Below are positions 5,320 through 9,634 of a stretch of DNA of 9,634 bases, piece after piece. Source of the stretch: Pseudomonadota bacterium (GTDB lineage Bacteria > Pseudomonadota > Gammaproteobacteria > Burkholderiales > Burkholderiaceae_C); the NCBI GenBank assembly GCA_023394015.1, contig JAEXBL010000233.1, positions 1-9,634 of the forward strand. Reading direction: 5' to 3'. Position 1 is the first letter of the stretch. Every line of letters begins with the position of its first letter. Below the pieces are notes generated by a model, which did not search any database, was not told the origin of the DNA, and saw only the letters and a list, made by a program, of their open reading frames with translations. The translations under genes and the position numbers were made by a program.

Positions 5320-6471
5320 CTACAGCGGCGCCACGCGCGAGGGGTCGGGCCGCTCCAGCCAGGCTTCGAATTCGTCCGCCAGTTGCTGCGCCGCCTGCAC
5401 CGCCGCCGTCCAGGTGCGCACGCGCTCGGCGTGGCCCAGGTGCTTGAAATCGTTGCGGTCGGGCAGCTTGGCGCCCGGCAACTGGCGCACCCAGTCCGGG
5501 TCGGGGGCCAGCACGACCATGTGGTCGAGAAAGCCGGTGGCGCGGTGGCGCCATCGGAGGCCCTTGTCCAGCCAGCCCGGCACCACCGCGCGCTGGAAGT
5601 GCGGGTACAGCACCAAGGCGCCGGTGGCGCGGCCTGAATCGGCATCCAGAACGGCCCCCGCGCCTGTCTGGCAAGCGCCGGCAGCTCCTGTTTTTGTAGT
5701 GTTGTAGGCCAGATGCAGGTGGTAGTCGGTGATGCCGCCGTCCCAGTAGGCGCCGCGCGGCGCGCCGGGGATGTCGTGCACGGCCTGCAGCACGAAGGGG
5801 ATCGAGCCGCTGGCCTGCAGCGCGGGGAAGAAGTTGCCGGCCGTCAGCCGCACCTGGCGCGTGCGGTAGTCGCGCGTGGCAAAGGGCAGTGGCCAGGGGC
5901 GACCGCCCGGATCGGCGCCGGAGAACACTACGCGCTCGATCCACGCCCCCATGGCGCGCCGGCTGGCGGCGTTGCTGAGCGCGGCGCCCAGGTAGCCGGC
6001 GGCGGTGCGCCAGCGGCCCTCGCGCCCCAGCACGTGGCGCCCGCGCGAGGCCAGCACGTGCAGGCGGTAGCGCGGATGCTGCAGGATCACGCCCTCGTGC
6101 CCGTCGAACATGGCGCGCAGGTTGGCGGCGAAGGTGGCGCTCATCTGCGCGGGCAGCGGCATGCGCCGGCCCGGCGGCGCGCGCATGTCGCCGTGGATGT
6201 AGCCGTGCTCCAGCGCGGCGAAGGCCGGCACGGGGTCATGAAGGCAGGCCGTGGCCATGCGCCAGGCGCCGATGCTGGCGCCCACCAGATCCACCGGCTG
6301 CGCGCTTTGCGGCAGCCAGTGGCCGAAGATGAAGCGGTCCAGCGGGCCCAGCATCAACCCCTTGGGGCCGCCGGCCGCGGCGGGGATGGTGCCCACGTGG
6401 CCGGGCTGCAGGCCGTGCCACTCGATGTGCTGGCGCGCGGCCGGGCCGGCGTACAGCCGCAGCGCGGGCAT
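5320..6471 (-). CDS. patatin-like phospholipase with a repeat-derived internal peptide
   Basis: 383 residues. Patatin features in order are an oxyanion-type loop AAAGGPKG (31-38), nucleophile S66 in VGASIGA (GxSxG), and catalytic D244 in WDGGITDYH (DG-x dyad). Family role: Ser-Asp acyl hydrolase acting on phospholipids or other acyl esters. No signal peptide or membrane segment is visible, so it is probably cytoplasmic or peripheral. The ATG at 6471 is chosen because the patatin domain starts almost at once and the preceding gene ends at 6483, leaving 11 bases; no Shine-Dalgarno is seen, so translation may be coupled to that gene. The long in-frame extension to 6606 overlaps the DsrE gene and is rejected. 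Residues about 257-278 (NTTKTGAAGACQTGAGAVLDAD), directly after the DG-x catalytic loop, are encoded by the dispersed element at 5638-5703, interrupting what would otherwise read HLHLAY-GALVLYPHF. Confidence 0.88.
   Translation of the reverse strand: MPALRLYAGPAARQHIEWHGLQPGHVGTIPAAAGGPKGLMLGPLDRFIFGHWLPQSAQPVDLVGASIGAWRMATACLHDPVPAFAALEHGYIHGDMRAPPGRRMPLPAQMSATFAANLRAMFDGHEGVILQHPRYRLHVLASRGRHVLGREGRWRTAAGYLGAALSNAASRRAMGAWIERVVFSGADPGGRPWPLPFATRDYRTRQVRLTAGNFFPALQASGSIPFVLQAVHDIPGAPRGAYWDGGITDYHLHLAYNTTKTGAAGACQTGAGAVLDADSGRATGALVLYPHFQRAVVPGWLDKGLRWRHRATGFLDHMVVLAPDPDWVRQLPGAKLPDRNDFKHLGHAERVRTWTAAVQAAQQLADEFEAWLERPDPSRVAPL
5638..5703 (-). repeat. Comamonadaceae-type ~50-bp dispersed element, copy 1, in frame inside the patatin gene
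   Basis: On the minus (coding) strand it reads AAAAACAGGAGCTGCCGGCG, then CTTGCCAGACAGGCGCGGGG, then GCCGTTCTGG. The core GCTGCC-x-GCGCT ... GGCG-x-x-GGGGCCG is shared with copy 3 at 9157-9207 at 24 of 34 ungapped positions, with the mismatches clustered in the centre. Its length keeps the frame open and it adds about 22 residues. I recognise the AGCTGC-x-x-GCGCTTG ... GCGC ... GGCC pattern as a frequent repeat in Acidovorax, Delftia and Comamonas genomes; this is memory, not a database result. Confidence 0.65.
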
Positions 6472-6482
6472 GCGCGCGGCGC

Positions 6483-6839
6483 TCAGAAGGTGATGACCTT
6501 GTCGGCCTGCACCGTGGCTTCGGCCAGCTCGGCCAGGGTGCCGACGGTGACGCCGTCGATCAGCGGCAGCGCCAGCAGGCCGCGGTTGCCGGCGCAGGTC
6601 TTGCACACCTTCACCGGCACCTGTTGCGCGGTCAGCTGCTCCACCATCTGCTGCAAGGTGTTGCCCGAGGCGTCCTGCTGATTGGGCAGGCCGAGCACGG
6701 TGGCGTCGGACATCAGGAACACGTCGAGCTGCGGCGCCCCGCCCTCGCGCCCCATCAGCGCCAGCGCCAGGCGCAGGGCGGACAGGCAGCGCTCGCTGCC
6801 ATAGGGCGCGGCGTGGATGATGAGCAGGATTTTTTGCAT
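6483..6839 (-). CDS. DsrE/DsrF-like (YchN-type) family protein
   Basis: 118 residues, the full length for a small DsrE-fold protein. The N-terminus MQKILLIIHAAPYGSERCLSALRLALAL is the typical first strand and helix of the family. Next come LDVFLMSDATVLGL (strand and loop), a Gln-rich helix near 53-73, and VPVKVCKTCAGNRGL with a CxxC pair (C79, C82) in the place where active relatives carry reactive Cys. Known: DsrE-family proteins include sulfur-transfer subunits (DsrEFH, TusBCD) and oligomeric proteins of unknown role such as YchN. Sulfur transfer here is inference from the Cys. The ATG at 6839 has GGAG about 6-9 bases upstream. It lies 40 bases downstream of the GST gene and 11 bases upstream of the patatin gene, so the three may share an mRNA. 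Confidence 0.88.
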   Translation of the reverse strand: MQKILLIIHAAPYGSERCLSALRLALALMGREGGAPQLDVFLMSDATVLGLPNQQDASGNTLQQMVEQLTAQQVPVKVCKTCAGNRGLLALPLIDGVTVGTLAELAEATVQADKVITF

Positions 6840-6879
6840 GACAGGCTCCGCTGGTCAGGGTTCGGGAATGCGGGCGATG

Positions 6880-7578
6880 TTAGCCTGCCCCGGTGTCGGC
6901 CCAGACGTCACGGCGCGCCATCACCGCCTCGAAATCCGGCCGTGCCAGCAGGCCCTGCAGCCAGTGCGCCACCGCGGGCGGCGCCTGCCGTGCAAAGCGC
7001 GCCGCGTCGTGCCGGGCGAACTGGCGCACGAATGGCGCCAGCGCGACATCCGCCAGCGCCGGGCGGGTGCCGAAAAGCTGCGGTGATGCGCTGTCTGTCG
7101 GCGAATCGGCCGCCACCGCCTGCAGCCTCTGTGCCAGCCGCTGCAGAAATTGAAGCGCCTGCTGATAATGCGCGGCGCTGAAGCAGGCCTCGGCGTCTTC
7201 GGTTTCAGCCGGCCACTCGGCGCGATAGCGCGTGGCGTACTTGGCGCGGTCAAGGTGCGGCTTGAAATCGCGCTCGCCCGCTTCGACCAGCGCCAGCATG
7301 TCGGCCAGCGTGCCGCCTTCGGGTGCCAGCCAGCCTTCGGGATCGTGCTGCGCCAGCGCCCAGCGCATCACCTCCAGGCTTTCGTCGATCACGGCGCCGC
7401 CGGGCAGCACCAGCACCGGCACCGTGCCCTTGGGCGAAGCCGCCAGCATGGCGGCGGGTTTGTCGCGCAGCAGGATCTCGCGCATTTCCACGTCAATGCC
7501 CGCCACCTGCAGCGCCCAGCGGGCGCGCATGGCGTAGGGGCAGCGGCGAAAGGTATAGAGCACGGGCCGGGCTGTCAT
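6880..7578 (-). CDS. glutathione S-transferase family protein
   Basis: 232 residues. The N-terminal thioredoxin-fold half reads VLYTFRRCPYAMRARWAL with C13 as the likely catalytic or glutathione-contacting Cys, as in omega/beta-like and glutaredoxin-like GSTs. TVPVL (cis-Pro P54) and DESLEVM (E66-S67, glutathione gamma-glutamyl contact) complete the binding site. The C-terminal half is helical and contains ALADVALAPFVRQFA, the usual helix-6 N-capping box region. Known: such enzymes conjugate or reduce with glutathione in the cytoplasm; the substrate cannot be told. The ATG at 7578 puts the first strand at residue 6; an in-frame GTG at 7632 would add 18 residues unlike the family. No good Shine-Dalgarno is visible. 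Divergent from the small ORF at 7788; the gap holds a 16-bp palindrome 84 bases upstream of this start. Confidence 0.9.
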   Translation of the reverse strand: MTARPVLYTFRRCPYAMRARWALQVAGIDVEMREILLRDKPAAMLAASPKGTVPVLVLPGGAVIDESLEVMRWALAQHDPEGWLAPEGGTLADMLALVEAGERDFKPHLDRAKYATRYRAEWPAETEDAEACFSAAHYQQALQFLQRLAQRLQAVAADSPTDSASPQLFGTRPALADVALAPFVRQFARHDAARFARQAPPAVAHWLQGLLARPDFEAVMARRDVWADTGAG

Positions 7579-7661
7579 GCGCCGATTCTGGCAAAGCGCG
7601 CCCCGCGCCGCCACCGGCACACAGTTGCTCACAAAACCGGCGCCCGGATATGCCCCTACAC

Positions 7662-7677
7662 CCCCCTGATCAGGGGG
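7662..7677. promoter_or_regulatory. perfect 16-bp palindrome, candidate operator
   Basis: CCCCCTGATCAGGGGG is an uninterrupted dyad in the divergent gap between the GST and small-ORF genes. It ends 8 bases before a TATAGT -10 candidate on the plus strand and so overlaps the -35 position. A C-tract/G-tract dyad of this sort fits a dimeric regulator, for instance a LuxR/NarL-type response regulator, but the identity is only a guess. From 7579 to 7661 I see nothing else. Confidence 0.5.
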
Positions 7678-7685
7678 TTCGCGCC

Positions 7686-7691
7686 TATAGT
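7686..7691 (+). promoter_or_regulatory. candidate -10 box (TATAGT) of the small ORF
   Basis: TATAGT is four of six with the consensus TATAAT in the informative T-A---T positions, and it stands out in a very GC-rich gap. The -35 region at 17-bp spacing (CCCCTG, 7663-7668) is poor and lies in the palindrome, which suggests regulated rather than constitutive transcription. A start near 7698 would leave a leader of about 90 bases. Confidence 0.4.
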
Positions 7692-7696
7692 GGACC

Positions 7697-7721
7697 GGTG
7701 CGCGGCGCGTGGTCGCGCACC
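7697..7721 (+). other. 8-bp hairpin at the predicted 5' end of the small-ORF transcript
   Basis: GGTGCGCG (7697-7704) and CGCGCACC (7714-7721) pair perfectly around nine bases. It begins six bases after the TATAGT box, so it would form the very 5' end of the mRNA, where it could protect the transcript or regulate it. No riboswitch family is recognised. Confidence 0.4.
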
Positions 7722-7787
7722 TGCGTTGCGAGGCGCGGCGTTCGCACCGTCCATCCCCATCCGCCGCCGTATGGAGGAGACAAAGCC

Positions 7788-7967
7788 ATGCACCTGCTGT
7801 TTGCCCAATTCACCGTTCGCTGGTTGGCCCTGGTCACCGGCGCGGCCCACGCCACCAGCGCCTTGCGCTGCTTGGCCCGGCACGCGCCATCACCCGATGC
7901 CGACCCCGACGAACCACCGCAGCGGCCTGCCCCCACCCCTTTGGCGAGGCAGCCCAGGCCGGCCTGA
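7788..7967 (+). CDS. small hypothetical protein (59 residues)
   Basis: ATG at 7788 follows GGAGGA (7773-7778) by nine bases, the best plus-strand ribosome site in the window. The product starts MHLLFAQFTVRWLALVTGAA, a moderately hydrophobic segment that could be a membrane or amphipathic helix, then RCLARH, then a Pro/Ala/Asp-rich tail (PSPDADPDEPPQRPAPTP) ending QPRPA. I recognise no family. Support for a real gene is the combination of strong ribosome site, a TATAGT box, an operator-like palindrome and a structured leader in a gap that otherwise has no gene. Against it, GC-rich DNA readily gives chance frames and the tail is low complexity. It could instead be a leader peptide or the leader of a noncoding RNA. 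It converges on tex, with a dispersed repeat between. Confidence 0.45.
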   Translation: MHLLFAQFTVRWLALVTGAAHATSALRCLARHAPSPDADPDEPPQRPAPTPLARQPRPA

Positions 7968-8004
7968 TGATCGTCAAACCGGTTGCCATGCCGCCTGGCG
8001 CACT

Positions 8005-8049
8005 CTTTTCTTGATAGCTGCCCGCGCCGGCGGATCAGCGCCAACCGGC

Positions 8050-8055
<6 letters not shown>
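8005..8055 (+). repeat. Comamonadaceae-type ~50-bp dispersed element, copy 2, over the tex stop codon
   Basis: The plus strand reads TTTTCTTGATAGCTGCCCGC, then GCCGGCGGATCAGCGCCAAC, then CGGCTTATTTG. The first 11 core bases (GCTGCCCGCGC) are identical to copy 3 at 9157-9207. It lies in the convergent gap between the small ORF and tex, and its right end supplies the tex stop codon (minus-strand TAA at 8052-8050). Its imperfect dyad could act as a transcription end for both genes. Confidence 0.6.

Positions 8056-9634
<1,579 letters not shown>

Noticed and set aside
5713..6681. Plus-strand open frame opposite the patatin and DsrE genes
   Set aside because: Antisense shadow; both minus-strand genes carry catalytic or family motifs.

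Overview
The window is high-GC, gene-dense bacterial chromosome. The gene families point to a betaproteobacterium of the order Burkholderiales, most likely family Comamonadaceae: a thioesterase fused to an acetyltransferase, a Gbd-type 4-hydroxybutyrate dehydrogenase, and short dispersed repeats that I remember from Acidovorax-like genomes. No rRNA, tRNA, transposase, phage gene or CRISPR array is visible. This looks like core or lightly accessory chromosome rather than an island.

Layout. At 1-536 (minus) lies the 5' part of an acyl-CoA thioesterase fused to a GNAT acetyltransferase; it runs off the left edge. At 690-1742 (minus) is an HSL-type (family IV) alpha/beta hydrolase. At 1853-2878 (minus) is a secreted or lipidated protein made of four DUF3011 units. 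At 3002-3913 (minus) is a lipoprotein with a 2-keto-4-pentenoate hydratase (MhpD/FAH-like) fold. Diverging from it at 3973-5109 (plus) is an iron-dependent alcohol dehydrogenase that looks like 4-hydroxybutyrate dehydrogenase (gbd). A convergent gap with an inverted REP-like pair follows. Next is a minus-strand run that may be one transcript: a GST (6880-7578), a DsrE-family protein (6483-6839) and a patatin-like phospholipase (5320-6471). At 7788-7967 (plus) a 59-residue small ORF has a strong ribosome binding site, a structured leader and a palindrome-overlapped promoter candidate. The right edge holds the C-terminal two thirds of the Tex transcription accessory protein (8050-9634, minus).

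The genes do not form one pathway. The likely functional units are the GST-DsrE-patatin run and two envelope proteins (DUF3011 protein and hydratase-like lipoprotein) separated by hairpins.

The most interesting signal is small-repeat biology. Three diverged copies of one roughly 50-bp element occur: in frame inside the patatin gene, in frame inside tex, and across the tex stop codon. An inverted pair of 9-bp-unit arrays (TTCGCGTCC type) flanks the end of the hydrolase gene and encodes its C-terminal tail. This resembles in principle the Rickettsia palindromic elements that add peptides to proteins. The second interesting locus is the palindrome, promoter, leader and small ORF at 7662-7967.
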